From: Entelurus aequoreus
Lineage: Eukaryota > Chordata > Actinopteri > Syngnathiformes > Syngnathidae
NCBI RefSeq assembly: GCF_033978785.1
Contig: NC_084742.1
Coordinates: forward strand, 17,147,745-17,211,744
Length of the DNA stretch: 64,000 nt
Direction: 5' to 3'
Below, piece after piece: positions 1-15,590 of this stretch. The position numbers and the translations under genes were made by a program. The stretch's first letter is position 1. Every line of letters starts with the position of its first letter. The notes under the pieces are model-generated. The model was not told where the DNA came from, searched no databases, and worked only from the letters and a program-made list of their open reading frames with translations.

Positions 1-1130
1 GTCAAGTTATCGAATGTTTAGCAGCCAAGGCTGCATACTCACGGTACCTGATATTCAGCTGGGAATGACTACAACAGTAAATAAACACAAGACATATATA
101 TACTCTATTAGCCACAACACAACCAGGCTTATATTTAATATGCCACAAATTAATCCTGCATAATAACACCTGCGTGTTTGTTATGCTAGCTCCTAGCTCC
201 TCTGCTAGCTCCTAGCTCCATAGAACACGCCAATACAATTCAAACACCCGATCAACACACACAATCACTCAGCCCAAAAGACCGTTCACCTAACCCAAGG
301 TTCATAAAGCTTATATATTTTTAAAAAGTTACGTACGTGACGCGCACGTACGGTACGGTACGTGTTATGCTAGCTCCTAGCTCCTCTGCTAGCTCCTAGC
401 TCCATAGAACACGCCAATACAATTCAAACACATGATCAACACACACAATCACTCAGCCCAAAAGACCGTTCACCTAACCCAAGGTTCATAAAGCTTATAT
501 ATTTAAAAAAAGTTACGTACATACGCAAAAAAAAGCCAAAGCTGCATACTCACAGTAGCACGTCTGCGTCTTTGTCATCCAAATCAAAGTAATCCTGGTA
601 AGAGTCTGTGTTGTCCCAGTTCTCTACAGGCGTCTGTGTATCCAAATCAAAAGTCCTCCTGGTTAGAGTCTCTGTTATCCGAGTTCTTCCATCTTGACTG
701 CATCTTTCGGGAATGTAAACAAAGAAGCGCCGGCTGTGTACTGTTGTGGCTGACTACGTTCGAAAAATACGTCCATTTCGCACCGACAACTTTCTTCTTT
801 GCTTGCTCGGCTTCCTTCTCCATAATGCAATGAACATGATTGAAACAGATTCACGAACACAGATGTCCAGAATACTGTGGAATTATGAAATGAAAACAGA
901 GCTTTTTCGTATCGGCTTCAATGTGGAAGGCATACCCGTGTTCGTCGGGCTACGTCACACGCATACGTCATCCTCAGAGGCGTTTCGAACCGGAAGTTTA
1001 GCGGCAAATTTAAAATGTCACTTTATAAGTTAACCCGGCCGTATTGGCATGTGTTATAATGTTAAGATTTCATCATTGATATATAAACTATCAGACTGCG
1101 TGGTCGGTAGTAGTGGGTTTCAGTAGGCCT
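1..1130 (+). mobile_element. TTAA-target DNA transposon, copy 1, 3' part
   Basis: This is the right-hand part of the element seen in full at 2003-3882; the left part lies outside the window. It ends in TTTCAGTAGGCCT at 1118-1130, followed by the target site TTAA (1131-1134). It carries two 184-bp tandem units starting at 180 and 364. A TTAA target and a 5'-AGG terminus fit the Kolobok superfamily; piggyBac also uses TTAA. No transposase is seen, so it looks non-autonomous. The short ORFs inside it recur in the second copy and are repeat sequence, not genes. Confidence 0.75.
180..535 (+). repeat. 184-bp tandem repeat inside TTAA element copy 1 (2 units)
   Basis: Two units begin with GTTATGCTAGCTCCTAGC at 180 and 364. 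Each contains a short internal direct repeat (GCTAGCTCCTAGCTCC twice), a CA-rich stretch and a dyad-rich end built from CGTACG and CGTACGGTACGGTACG. The other copy of the element carries four units. Confidence 0.85.
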
Positions 1131-1134
1131 TTAA

Positions 1135-1998
1135 GGGATGCACGCTATATATTTTTTTCAAGCCAATAACGATAAATTCCTGCCTCCCAAGACCAATATT
1201 ACATGTGTTATTTTTTAAAGTGCAATTTGTGCACACCTGAAGGAAAAAAAGAGTCAAACAAAGATGGACTTGACAAAGTGCACGTGTAGATTTGTCCTGA
1301 CAAGAGTCAGTACCTTGAACGATGGTCGTCCATCATTTCCATGGTGAAATCACAGATTGCTTTAGTCCTTTGGTCGTATCTGGTAAGCTTTTTTTCACTT
1401 TTCAAACGCTGTGGTGATAGAAACTAGCCTTTCTTTATGGCTGTCTTTGCGATAGCTTCTATAGCAGCAGGCGTCTTCTCAGGCTTTCAAAACACTGTCA
1501 AAGTGATGCTGGCGCTTCACGTGGCTAAAAAGGGTTGTCGTGTTGAAGCGTGAAGTTGTTTTGAATGTTTGAAGAACATCTGGTGCAATTAGCATGCAAA
1601 ATGTCTACTTCTGAAACAGTGAAGAAGTCTAACACAATTGACGGCATGTTTGATGAGCTCTGGCTTACAGCACGGCACATAGGAGAGGCGCGTGATTTGT
1701 TCACCATAACCCACCTACAGCACAGCATGTGTAATCTCACCTCAATGCATTTTTTAAATATTGGTTATCAGAAGGGGTGTCCCGAATTTTCACTTCCGAA
1801 AGAATACTGATATTGGAGCCCTAATTATTGGCTGATACCAATTTGAATCCGATACGATATCAGCAGGAGTCATACATACTTTTATTATTTTGAAGTTTGG
1901 AATGTTAGAAATGGTTTGATCAAGTATAATTATTTAAACAGAGAACAATGGTAACACTAACCTATTTATTAACCATCTGAAATGGACTTATACAGTCT
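1135..1998. mobile_element. Decayed hAT-like sequence
   Basis: From about 1776 (AGGGGTGTCCCGAATTTTCA) the sequence matches the element at 13224-14085 and, in reverse, 46050-46815. All share GGAATGTTAGAAA and CAGAGAACAATGGTA blocks. The TTAA element at 2003 was inserted into it. The stretch 1135-1775 may be part of the same decayed element, but I recognise no transposase or terminus there and see no gene. Confidence 0.5.
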
Positions 1999-2002
1999 TT
2001 AA

Positions 2003-3882
2003 AGGCCTACTGAAATGAATTTTTTTTATTTAAACGGGGATAGCAGATCTATTCTATGTGTCATACTTGATCATTTCGCGATATTGCCATATTTTTGCTG
2101 AAAGGATTTAGTATAGAACGACGATAAAGATTGCAACTTTTGGTATCTGATAAAAAAAAGGCTTGCCCCTACCGGAAGTAGCGTGACGTAGTCAGTTGAA
2201 CATATACGCAAAGTTCCCTATTGTTTACAATGATGGCCGCATGAAGTGAGAGAGATTCGGACCGAGAAAGCGACAATTTCCCCATTAATTTGAGCGAGGA
2301 TGAAAGATTTGTGGATGAGTAAAGTGCAAGTGAAGGACTAGTGGGGAGTTGAAGCTATTCAGATAGGGAAGATGCTGTGAGAGCCGGGGGTGACCTGATA
2401 TTCAGCTGGGAATGACTACAACAGTAAATAAACACAAGACATATATATACTCTAATAGCCACAACACAACCAGGCTTATATTTAACATGCCACAAATTAA
2501 TCCTGCATAAAAACACCTGCGTGTTTGTTATGCTAGCTCCTAGCTCCTCTGCTAGCTCCTAGCTCCATAGAACACGCCAATACAATTCAAACACCTGATC
2601 AACACACACAATCACTCAGCCCAAAAGACCGTTCACCTAACCCAAGGTTCATAAAGCTTATATATTTTTAAAAAGTTACGTACGTGACGCGCACGTACGG
2701 TACGGTACGTGTTATGCTAGCTCCTAGCTCCTATGCTAGCTCCTAGCTCCATAGAACACGCCAATACAATTCAAACACCTGATCAACACACACAATCACT
2801 CAGCCCAAAAGACCGTTCACCTAACCCAAGGTTCATAAAGCTTATATATTTTTAAAAAGTTACGTACGTGACGGGCACGTACGGTACGGTACGTGTTATG
2901 CTAGCTCCTAGCTCCTATGCTAGCTCCTAGCTCCATAGAACACGTCAATACAATTCAAACACCTGATCAACACACACAATCACTCAGCCCAAAAGACCGT
3001 TCACCTAACCCAAGGTTCATAAAGCTTATATATTTTTAAAAAGTTACGTACGTGACGCGCACGTACGGTACGGTACGTGTTATGCTAGCTCCTAGCTCCT
3101 ATGCTAGCTCCTAGCTCCATAGAACACGCCAATACAATTCAAACACCTGATCAACACACACAATCACTCAGCCCAAAAGACCGTTCACCTAACCCGAGGT
3201 TCATAAAGCTTATATATTTTTAAAAAGTTACGTACATACGCAAAAAAAAGTTGCGCACATACGGTCAAGCGATCAAATGTTTAGAAGCCAAAGCTGCATA
3301 CTCACAGTAGCACGTCTGCGTCTTTGTCATCCAAATCAAAGTAATCCTGGTAAGAGTCTGTGTTGTCCCAGTTCTCTACAGGCGTCTGTGTATCGAAGTC
3401 AAAAGTCCTCCTGGTTAGAGTCTCTGTTATCCGAGTTCTTCCATCTTGACTGCATCTTTCGGGAATGTAAACAAAGAAGCGCCGGCTGTGTACTGTTGTG
3501 GCTGACTACGTTCGAAAAATACGTCCATTTCGCACCGACAACTTTCTTCTTTGCTTGCTCAGCTTCCTTCTCCATAATGCAATGAACATGATTGAAACAG
3601 ATTCACGAACACAGATGTCCAGAATACTGTGGAATTATGAAATGAAAACAGAGCTTTTTCGTATTGGCTTCAATGTGGAAGGCATACCCGTGTTCGCCGG
3701 TCTACGTCACGCGCATACGTCATCCTCAGAGGCGTTTCGAACCGGAAGTTTAGCGGCAAATTTAAAATGTCACTTTATAAGTTAACCTGGCCGTATTGGC
3801 ATGTGTTATAATGTTAAGATTTCATCATTGATATATAAACTATCAGACTGCGTGGTCGGTAGTAGTGGGTTTCAGTAGGCCT
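2003..3882 (+). mobile_element. TTAA-target DNA transposon, copy 2, full length
   Basis: The termini are AGGCCTACTGAAA (2003-2015) and TTTCAGTAGGCCT (3870-3882), perfect 13-bp inverted repeats. TTAA flanks both sides (1999-2002 and 3883-3886). The TTAA duplication with a 5'-AGG end suggests Kolobok; piggyBac is the alternative. The interior holds four 184-bp tandem units and no recognisable transposase, so mobility would have depended on a protein from elsewhere. The right half is nearly identical to copy 1, implying recent activity or local duplication. Confidence 0.85.
2527..3240 (+). repeat. 184-bp tandem repeat inside TTAA element copy 2 (4 units)
   Basis: Units start at 2527, 2711, 2895 and 3079, an exact 184-bp spacing. 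They differ by only a few substitutions, such as CTCCTCTGC versus CTCCTATGC and GACGCGCACG versus GACGGGCACG. The last unit is cut short before the unique right part of the element. Confidence 0.9.
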
Positions 3883-3886
3883 TTAA

Positions 3887-4575
3887 AGTACCAATTGACT
3901 GGAAAAACAAGTTGACTTTATGTGCTTAATTGTGTTTCATTGTATCCATTAAACCATATCCAATCGTATTTATAGTCCGCAAAGTATGTGAAAACACTGT
4001 TTAAACATCACAAAATGCCACAAATTCAGTCAGCCAATTTGAATATTCCGCTCCGAATACCTTCAGCTCTTTCCGGAGATTGACGTCACTGTAGTAACGC
4101 TTCTGCACCTTCTCTGACCATATTATCCAATCAGTCATACTAGAAATATGCAACAATTAGAGAGATGTGCTGTCTATCATCCACAATCCTTAAACAAGAC
4201 ATGAACACATATGTATTTCTTTTTTTAAATGCATTCTAAGTTGTAAATAAATAAATACATAAAATGTCCGCTAACAATGTAGTCAATGGGGGCTCTCTAT
4301 TTTGCCCACAAAACCCGCTAAATAACCATCTAAAACCTGCCAACAAAACTCTTTATACATATTGTGACTTGAATAGTCACCAAATATTATCGATGTTGTT
4401 ATTATAAGCGCTAACACAGACAAACTATTTTTAGCGGCGCAATGATACAAACAGCTCAGTAGCCCTCTGCTGCTTTACTGTGAGCTGGCTGCAAGCTCCC
4501 GCATCATCGCGTCATGGCTCGTCAAAATTATTCTAGATTGTAAATCATGCCGCCTCTCAGATGGATAATAAGAGG
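3887..4575 (+). mobile_element. Second TTAA-target element family, left part
   Basis: This matches the left two-thirds of the complete element at 60235-61290: both begin AGTACCA and share AACAAGTTGACTTTAT and TGTATCCATTAAACCATAT. It starts directly after the TTAA that closes the neighbouring element, so the two families abut. Its right end is lost. Confidence 0.7.
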
Positions 4576-4729
4576 ATTTAGCCATGAATCTAGAAGTTAT
4601 TCATCAGTGACATTCAATTCATTCTTGGAGATGGAGACAAACACACACCACCGGAGACAGTGTTTGCAGGGAGACTTTTCCTTCTTAACCCTTTGTGGGC
4701 ATCATTATTAATTCTTCATACAAACAGGA

Positions 4730-6080
<1,351 letters not shown>

Positions 6081-6240
6081 AGTCAAAGTCAAAGTCAAAG
6101 TCAAAGTCAGCTTTATTGTCAAACAACTGTTTGTACAGGACATACAGGTGGACGAAATTACGTTCCTCTCACATCCACGGTGTCTATAAATATAAAGTGT
6201 AAAAGAAGAATAAAAAAGACAACAATTTAAACAGTCGCAT
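6081..6240 (+). repeat. (AGTCAA)n tract and fish dispersed repeat fragment
   Basis: About five hexamer units (6081-6109) run into AGCTTTATTGTCAAACA and a TTACGTTCCTCTCA segment. This pairing is typical of the tail of a fish interspersed repeat. Family and boundaries are not resolved. Confidence 0.5.
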
Positions 6241-6519
6241 GAGGGGGGGGAAAAATATACAGGGGAAGAAGATATTACCAGAATATCTATAATATCTATC
6301 TATTGTATATACAGTATTGCAACGTAAGTATTCAAGTATTCAGATGGGAGTGCAAAGTGAAATGTAAACAGTGTAAACAGTTAAAACAGTTAGGCCTAGT
6401 GAACCTAACCGCACCAGAGTTCACCTGCAAGCAAACAATCTCTCAAGCAGTCCAGTCGTTTCACAGCAGGTTTTGGATGATTGCTTTCACACTTCAATGA
6501 TTCCTGTAGAATTATTTAT

Positions 6520-6955
6520 TTGTGGCGGCCCGCCATGAATACATTTGGCCCGTCACAAATGGATTTAGCAGTACCTAGGAAGACCCAAGCCTGGATACAC
6601 TCTTGCGTTTGTTTGGTTTTCTTTTTGTGGACTTTTTATTGGGCACCCGAGGCACCTTGTAGACATAAAAGGAACACTAAAACTAGAAAATAAAGCAAAA
6701 GAACATATCGTAACGAGAAAAAACTACAAACTATGGCGCCAACAGTGCCAAAATCTGCATTTTTGTGCTCGAGGACGTTTCTTTGTTTCTCTACGTGTGT
6801 GGCGTTCCTCCCTTTTGGCACTTAGGGACAGGCTTTAAATACACAGCTGGGAAACTCCCCTTTTTTCTCATTGGTCACTTTAACGGCATACTGTCTCCTG
6901 GTCACAGCCAATCAAAGGGAACTGTTACCATTGATAACCCATTGCATCATTTCTT
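6520..6955 (-). mobile_element. Possible solo LTR (unconfirmed)
   Basis: Read on the minus strand the order resembles a retroviral-type promoter: a CCAAT-like box (TTTGATTGGCTG), then a TATA-like GTATTTAAAGCC, then a CCAATAAAAAGT polyadenylation-like signal. I could not define TG/CA termini or a target duplication, so this stays a candidate. Confidence 0.3.
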
Positions 6956-7269
6956 ATGAGGTTAAGTGCCTAAAATAAAAACAATAAAACAGCACACAAA
7001 TGTAATTACAGTTTGAAAGTATCATACTTGTGACTCTGGCATAATGACATCAAGGTATTACTAAATGATATCATATAAAGTAAGTACTGTATACACAATG
7101 CAACACTGCAATTGCCTGGGGAGCATTTATCCAGAAAAAAAAACATTTTGTCAGTCCAATTGATCAAGTTGTTAAATATCGCCTTTTGACATGTTCACAT
7201 GACATGTTCACATGACATGTTGACATGACATCCTAATAAATGTCATCGTTTACTAGGTTGTAGTATGTG

Positions 7270-7554
7270 TGCTGGAAGAAAACGATTCACAATCAAATCG
7301 CGATTATTTAATATTTTTCTGAATCAATTCATCATTTTCAAGAACAGATTTTTAAAAACGTTTTTAGAGCCATATCCGCGCTTATAAGCTGTGTTAATAA
7401 GTCATACTTCAGCAGCCAAGAGGGAAATTTTGTAACCTGTGTTAAAAAGGTTTTAAATTTATGCACCAAATATTATATTGCGAGAATCATTTTGAATTGA
7501 GAATCGATTCTAAATTGAATAATTAGTTGTTCTAAGATTCACATGCCTAAATTG
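7270..7554. mobile_element. hAT-like fragment
   Basis: Paired GAATCGATTCT-type and AATCAAATCGCGATT segments and a terminal CACATGCCTA resemble non-autonomous hAT copies. Both ends are degraded and no 8-bp duplication is visible. Confidence 0.35.
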
Positions 7555-8137
7555 TAATGTGAAGCAAGTATAATAAATGACAAAGTACAATAAAAGTGGG
7601 TTATTTTGTGTAAAGACTAATCTTCTCTATTAGGGACACGGTTTGATGTAATCTTACCCCAGATTGGCTCTGAGCAGCAAACAATAGACCAAGGCAAAAG
7701 CTAAGGAACAGGGAGCCGGACTTCTCTCTTCACTATTATTCTTATTTAGTACAGTGCTGAGAATCTGCTGTTTTAATGGGCCTACTGCAAAAAAGCAAGT
7801 AAAACTATAACTGTATGACAAACGTTTAATTATTTCAGGAATCTGTGCAAAAATATTAGTCTTTTCCAAATTGTTTGAACATATCTTGCGGCGGACCGGT
7901 TTTGTGTCATTCTCGGTACGGATTTGGCTTTCTGACTACCTGTTGAATAGCTCTGCAGTAGACGTTTAAAGGAACCAACCAGAAAGGACGCCATGCATGT
8001 CGAGAAAAAGAGAAACACCACGCAAGCGCAAATTAAGTCTGCGGGCATAAAAAACATTTTCTGTGTGCGCTGATTTTGCATTGTTTTGATGCCATAGTTA
8101 GTTTTTGTACATTGAGCCCTCTATGCTCTATTTTTTC
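7555..8137. other. Intron sequence, nothing recognised
   Basis: No gene, mobile-element terminus or tandem array is recognised. Short ORFs on both strands have no domain features. Confidence 0.4.
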
Positions 8138-8145
8138 ATTCTTGC

Positions 8146-9526
8146 TGGGGCTGCACAATTAATCGAAATCGAATCTCCATCAAGCTTTTCATTAGTGCAA
8201 TAAATGATCGCAAGAGGCTAAGTTGTTCCTTTTCCTCCACCGTCACCGCCATTTGAGTGACAGACATGTTCACCAATCAGAAATGTTGAGCCTCGCATTT
8301 CTTCATCTCTCTCGCTTTATTCAGAGACAAAGAGGTCTCACTCTGTGCATCGCTCTCAGCACCTGGGCTCGTTTATATGACAGTAGAATAACTTAACACA
8401 GTGAACCCTCTTTTCAGTCATTCACAATCGCTGTCTCGGAGAGCGGGGCACCAACGTTACACACACAGGAAGTAGAAATAGCCTCCTTACTCGCCACTCG
8501 CTAGTGAGAAGTGCTGCAAAGTAACAAAAACTAGGAGGAAAAAATATTATTAAGAAGACAAATTTCCCATTGTGAGAATGTTTCAGCTTCAAATCCAATG
8601 GGGATTATGAGCCCATCAACACTGACAAATGAGAAAAAATGCCATGGTCACGTGATGGCAATAGACAAAAAGACAATGTCCGACATGGTTTTTCTAACTT
8701 GGAAAAAATAGTTCTCTTTAAGATGTTCAATATCTTTTTTAAGTAAAAATTTTGCTTACAGAAATTAGTAAATTTTATTTTTTTGTTTGTTTATTTTTCC
8801 AGGTTAACATAAATAAATGATAAATGGGTTATACTTGTATAGCGCTTTTCTACCTTCAAGGTACTCAAAGCGCTTTAACAGTATTTCCACATTCACCCAT
8901 TCACACACACATTCACACACTGATGGCGGGAGCTGCCATGCAAGGCGCTAACCAGCAGCCATCAGGAGCAAGGGTGAAGTGTCTTGCCCAAGGACACAAC
9001 GGACGTGACTAGGATAGTAGAAGGTGGGGATTGAACCCCAGTAACCAGCAACCTTCCGATTGCTGGCACGGCCACTCTACCAACTTCACCACGCCGTCCA
9101 AAGTTGTTTACCTTCCAATTACAGTTCAATGGTGAACAATTCTAAAATAATGAGGAATAAAAGTGTATTTTCTTTTTAAATGGTTATTTGCATTATTGGT
9201 ATAATTTGATTACATTACATTATATCACCGCATAGTTTTTATCGGTTAATACTTCAGTTTAAGAGCATGATGTAGACAAAAGCTCTGAGTCTGTCTGCAT
9301 AAAGCCAAATATGTTTTCAAGTAAATTATTGCATATTGTTCTAATGTAATCACCTTGAAACAAGAATATGTTGATGGACAGTCTAAAGTAACATGTTTTT
9401 TCTTCACTCAATATTTTCCCAGTTGTATGCGTTTTTGTGTATAAAATATAAAAATTGCAAATCGCAATCGCAATTTCGGAGAGAAAAATGGCACTTAGTT
9501 TTTTTTTTCTAAATTGCACAGCCCTA
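8146..9526. mobile_element. Non-autonomous hAT element with nested SINE
   Basis: The ends are TGGGGCTGCACAATTAATCG and AAATTGCACAGCCCTA. The 8-bp target duplication ATTCTTGC occurs at 8138-8145 and 9527-9534. An 8-bp duplication with these termini is characteristic of hAT. A tRNA-derived SINE was later inserted at 8822-9101. No transposase frame remains. Confidence 0.85.
8822..9101 (-). mobile_element. tRNA-derived SINE (minus strand)
   Basis: Read on the minus strand it starts with a tRNA-like head with polymerase III promoter boxes, the second resembling GGTTCAATCCC. The body includes GTCCTTGGGCAAGACACTTC and it ends in an AAAGCGCTATA tail. The same family is on the plus strand at 41421-41680. 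Confidence 0.8.
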
Positions 9527-9534
9527 ATTCTTGC

Positions 9535-10688
9535 TGTTTATTTTATTTACAAACAGAATCCCAGCGCACGGAGCATTTTAAATCCTGTGTTTTGACGCCA
9601 TTGACAACCGCCACAAATAGATTGCAAATCGCTGCACTTGATCAAATGAACTATACTAGCAGAGCAAACACATCAGAGTTCATTTTAACTGAACCTAGAT
9701 GCTGCATTAGGAACACTTTGGGAACCAGCTGAGCAACAAACAGAAATAAAGGGTCCATTGCGGCGACTTCTTCCTCCATTCAAAGTCAAACCAAGGAAGG
9801 ACTTTTGAGGGCTTGTCAACATCTCCTGTTAATTTCCTCCCACACGCTTATCGATTGTTTTTTCCCTCCTTGTTCTTCCCTCGGCTCTCCTGGCCAATCC
9901 ATAAAGTAAATAAAGCTATGCTGATAGAGCGCAGAGAGAAGCTGTTTACTCAAAAGGGTGGTGATTTCAAGGTTGATTGGATGCAACACAACTATCTCAA
10001 AAACGACTTCTAAGCGACTAACGCGTTCTCCTTTTCGTGTCAACGCCCCTCCTTCGTGTTATTGATGATAAAAAGTGGCGACGTGCGAGTCTGACGTGTG
10101 TGAACTATTACTCTTCACTCTGTTAACCATCTGTGCTGAATGAATACTCGGATCATTTACCAGATTGTCGTTCATTTTCAGCCTTGCATGACAAAGCTAC
10201 ACACGTTTGGTCCTGAATTGAAAGTGGCGTATTTGATCACACAATTGTCTTTACACAAAATAGTACTTTTAGTGTTTTGTTTTGTTTTGTTTTGTTCTTA
10301 GTCTGTCCTATTCAGCCACATTGGTAAACAATATTGTTGATCTGCTGTACAGATTTACTTTACAAAGGAAAGGTACGAGATACTTCTCCTATTGCTTTAT
10401 GTGTGCTTAGCTTTATTAAATGTTGGATATATTTTGTATTTGGGGCAGCAGGAGGGGATAGAAGAAAGCTGAAAGGGGGAACTGTGTGGACAAGACAGAC
10501 AAAACACAACATCAGCAGATACAGTATCTATAAATATGGTAGAGTACCAGTATTCATAGCAAATTAGTGAAGTGAACTAATAACAAATTCATTATAAAGT
10601 TCTGACAGTGATAATTACTGCACAAAATTTTTAAAATAATAATAGTATTAGTTATAACAAAATGTTAACAAATAGTAATACTTTAAAA
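9535..10688. other. Intron sequence, nothing recognised
   Basis: Apart from a short (TTTTG)n run near 10275-10296 I see no feature. The frame on either strand around 9813-10043 has no recognisable domain and no splice support. Confidence 0.4.
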
Positions 10689-11613
10689 TAGGGCTGAATA
10701 GGGCGATGTGTGGCTGAAAACTGTGTCACGATATAAGTGTTTTACATTGGTCAATATCGATAATAATTTATATTTTAATAGCCTAAAAAAACAAGGATCA
10801 GGAGAAAAGTACATCAAATATAAAGTTTTGAATTTAAAATATAACCGTCCTTTCTGATTACAATCCACTCAGTTATTAAGGCAGAAAGGAAATGTCAACA
10901 CAACCATGGAAACACTTAATGTAAACCAAATTCTACAATCACATTGAAGACTAAACAATAACCTCTTAAAATGAATGTGCAAAAATAAGGAATATGTGAG
11001 AAATACCTAATAAAGTGTAACAAAAATAGTGCAAAGTGTTAAAATGTAAACAGAGAGAAACCTGAGAAAAACTATTTTCTGCAGGTTTAGTGCCGGCTGT
11101 GCTCTAGAGGGTGAGTGCAGCTGAGGTGGTTTGGTATTACTTGTCTCGGGGTGGTCGAGCACCTTGCATAATTTACAGACCACATTGGTCTGACTACGGT
11201 TGGTTTTAAAAAATCCCAAAAATTGCCATACTGTCGAGGTGACTTTTCCTGTTTGATCAACAATTGATTTGTTCTCTGCAGCACCTTTTAATAGTTTCTC
11301 TTCTCTCTCCATGAAAATAATTAACTGTGAGACAACAAGATGCATGGCACAAGACAGTTGATACTGTTCCCTGATTGGTTGTTAGCGTGTCATTAATCAG
11401 TGATCACTTGCTGCGTTGCTCGGTTACTAGCGAGTGAACGCCTTTGTTCATGCAACCAACCTTGCTTTGCAACTTACGGTTTCTTCTGAGAAAGGAACAA
11501 AAATATATATACAGTATATAGAACACTTTATATAGACACTTTTTTTTTATTGCTATATCGATTACATGTCTATCAAGATATATATTTTGCTATAGTTTTA
11601 TCGCCCAGCCCTA
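10689..11613. mobile_element. Non-autonomous hAT element
   Basis: The ends are TAGGGCTGAATAGGGCGAT and TTATCGCCCAGCCCTA. The flanking 8-mers CTTTAAAA (10681-10688) and CTTTAACT (11614-11621) are an aged target duplication. The short ORFs inside have no transposase motif. Confidence 0.75.
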
Positions 11614-11718
11614 CTTTAACTCCCTATTACCACCTGGTATTTTGCATTGGCGCCGTTTAATTTATTTTAAGCTGTCTTTTCGACCTGAGGATACTTGCAC
11701 CTGGGCTGTGATGTGTGT

Positions 11719-13215
<1,497 letters not shown>

Positions 13216-13223
13216 TTTAAATA

Positions 13224-14085
13224 GGGGTGTCCCGATTTTTTCATTTTCGATAGGATCCCGATCTTGGGGCCTTGAGAATTGGCCGATACTAATTGGCCGA
13301 TACTCAAAGCTTCGATAGTGCAATAAGATATGACAGGAAATCTCATGTACTGTACTTGTATTATTTTGAAGTGTGGAATGTTAGAAAAGGTTTGATCATG
13401 TCAAATTAGTCAAACAGAGAACAATGGTAGATATGAAAAACACTGACCTATTTATTTATGTATTTGGTATGTACTTATGCTGTTTTTAAAGGGGCTAAAA
13501 TTGTTTATATGTTTCACATTTACTAGGTTTGTGTAATAAAAATGTTTATCGGTCCAAAAAAATGATTGGTGTTCAAAAATGATTCATGACATTCAGGTCA
13601 TGATGCAGTAAGTTCAATAATGTGGACACGTTTGTTACTGGATACTTTTGAATACGCTGCTGCCTTGGAGATTTTGTATGTGTAAGTAAAATGCAAATAT
13701 AATTATTTGATACTTGTTCATTTTAACAAATGTGCTGTTTTAGAGTGCAATATGTTCAATGAAGGATGCTTGTTACGTATGTCTATCTTGTGTGCCACTG
13801 TGTGCTTAGCTGTTTTGTAGCTGCTAGCTCCTAGTAGCCGATAGCCTACCATGTTTACCTTTTGTAAATGACTTGACTAAAATAGAAGAAGAGAGCAACC
13901 TTCTGAGGTTATTGGAGGACATTTAGATGCTAACTGGCTGTCCAGCTTTGCACACGTAAACACGCTGCAGGACTCCTTGTATCTGACATTATTTCACACA
14001 TTTTACATGCAGGCACATATCATCACATATCAAACACATATCTTGTTTTTTTTATGATATTGGACCGATATCTGACCCATAGTTT
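13224..14085. mobile_element. hAT-like repeat
   Basis: It begins AGGGGTGTCCCGATTTTTTC and ends near ATTGGACCGATATCTGACCC. It shares long blocks with 1776-1998 (same orientation) and 46050-46815 (reverse), including the region around AGCTGCTAGCTCCTAGTAGC. No transposase frame remains. Confidence 0.6.
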
Positions 14086-14255
14086 TATTATAACAAATAG
14101 AAATAGGAACAATATATTGTATTAAGAATATAACTGCAAAAAAAAAGGATCTGTATCCAAGAGGATATAACAGTTTACCTTCTTGTGTAAATTAAAACTA
14201 TTCAGAAACACAATTATGATTGAATCAATTATGATAAAAATATATAATTGAAATA

Positions 14256-14322
14256 TACATCAATACATATATCAATATATGTATACATCAATATATATAT
14301 CAATATATATATATATACAGTG

Positions 14323-14380
<58 letters not shown>

Positions 14381-14383
14381 TAT

Positions 14384-14469
<86 letters not shown>
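14256..14469. repeat. (AT)n microsatellite
   Basis: Imperfect TATACATCAATATA repeats lead into two long AT dinucleotide runs, the second about 75 bp without interruption. Such tracts can extrude as cruciforms. Confidence 0.95.
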
Positions 14470-14474
<5 letters not shown>

Positions 14475-15590
14475 TTTAAACGATGATAAACAAAAAAAAA
14501 ACGAAAATAAAAAATCAACTTTACATATTTAGGTAGGTAAGTATATTTGTCTTCCAAAGAGGATACAATGACCTGCTTGTGTAAATTACTAAATATTACT
14601 AATATATATTCATGACATGAATTGTTTATAATCAGGAAAATTAAACTATAATTTCAGTTAGAAAAAATATATTTTTGTAAAATAACATTATGGTGTATTT
14701 CAGGGCCCTATTAAAAGTAATGCGCTAAAGGGGCTCACAGTTGCCCCCAAAGGAAAACAGTGGTATTGCAAAATAAGCCTACTTTGATATCTAAATGTGT
14801 TGTTTATCTTGATTGGCGACATCTATTGCGTGTGTGGACCACTATGGACCAACATATCCGGAACATGATAGTCAATTAAATCATGAAAGAAGGACTTGAT
14901 GATGAATAAATGAAATGTAGTGGATATTATCCACCCAATATATCATGTGATCATCATCAGTGGCCATTGCACGGTCTTCTCTCTAATTGCGTCACCTTAT
15001 CAAAAGGCCCTGAGTGAGACAGAGTGCAGATTAGTCTCCATTCAGGGCCAATCTAATCCTTTTTACATCGCCCTCTGCTTTAATGTGTCAGCGCCAGGCG
15101 CCCGTCAGTCACAATATTCAGGCAGTGGAACCAAAACATCTTAAAGAAACAGTAACCTATTTCATGCCCAATGCCACAAGTGTTGGTAAGTGTTGTATTT
15201 ATAACAACATTATTTTCTTCATGTATAGTTCTGGTTGAAATATAGCATGCATTTGACGTGAAGCTCTATATATGTTGATCTAGAGCCCCACCAAATCATG
15301 AAACTATCCCTAAGGGCCGTTCACTTCTTCGAAATAAACTACTCAAAATGTGTTGGCCCTTCTCAGGAAACTTTTATTTTTGTACAATATTCCTAAACTA
15401 AAGTTGACTCATTTAAGTATAAGGACTGAGAGTCACATGTACTGATGTGTACATAACGCCTCAGTGAGTGTATGGCACACCTACTGCCTGTATTGACTCT
15501 GCACTGATATTGTTTAAGGGTTTTATAATGGTCATCCGTCATTTTCAAGAATAAAAAAGTCAGTACATTTGAACTACAAAAAAAATTAAT
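14470..15590. other. Intron sequence, partly non-repetitive
   Basis: The part 14700-15150 is not recognisably repetitive and has balanced composition; the rest is AT-rich. No exon is seen. Confidence 0.35.

Noticed and set aside
746..1033. Nearly identical 95-residue ORFs at 746-1033 and 3498-3785
   Set aside because: Both lie at the same place in two copies of one TTAA transposon. Similarity is explained by copying of the element, and no domain or splice context supports coding.
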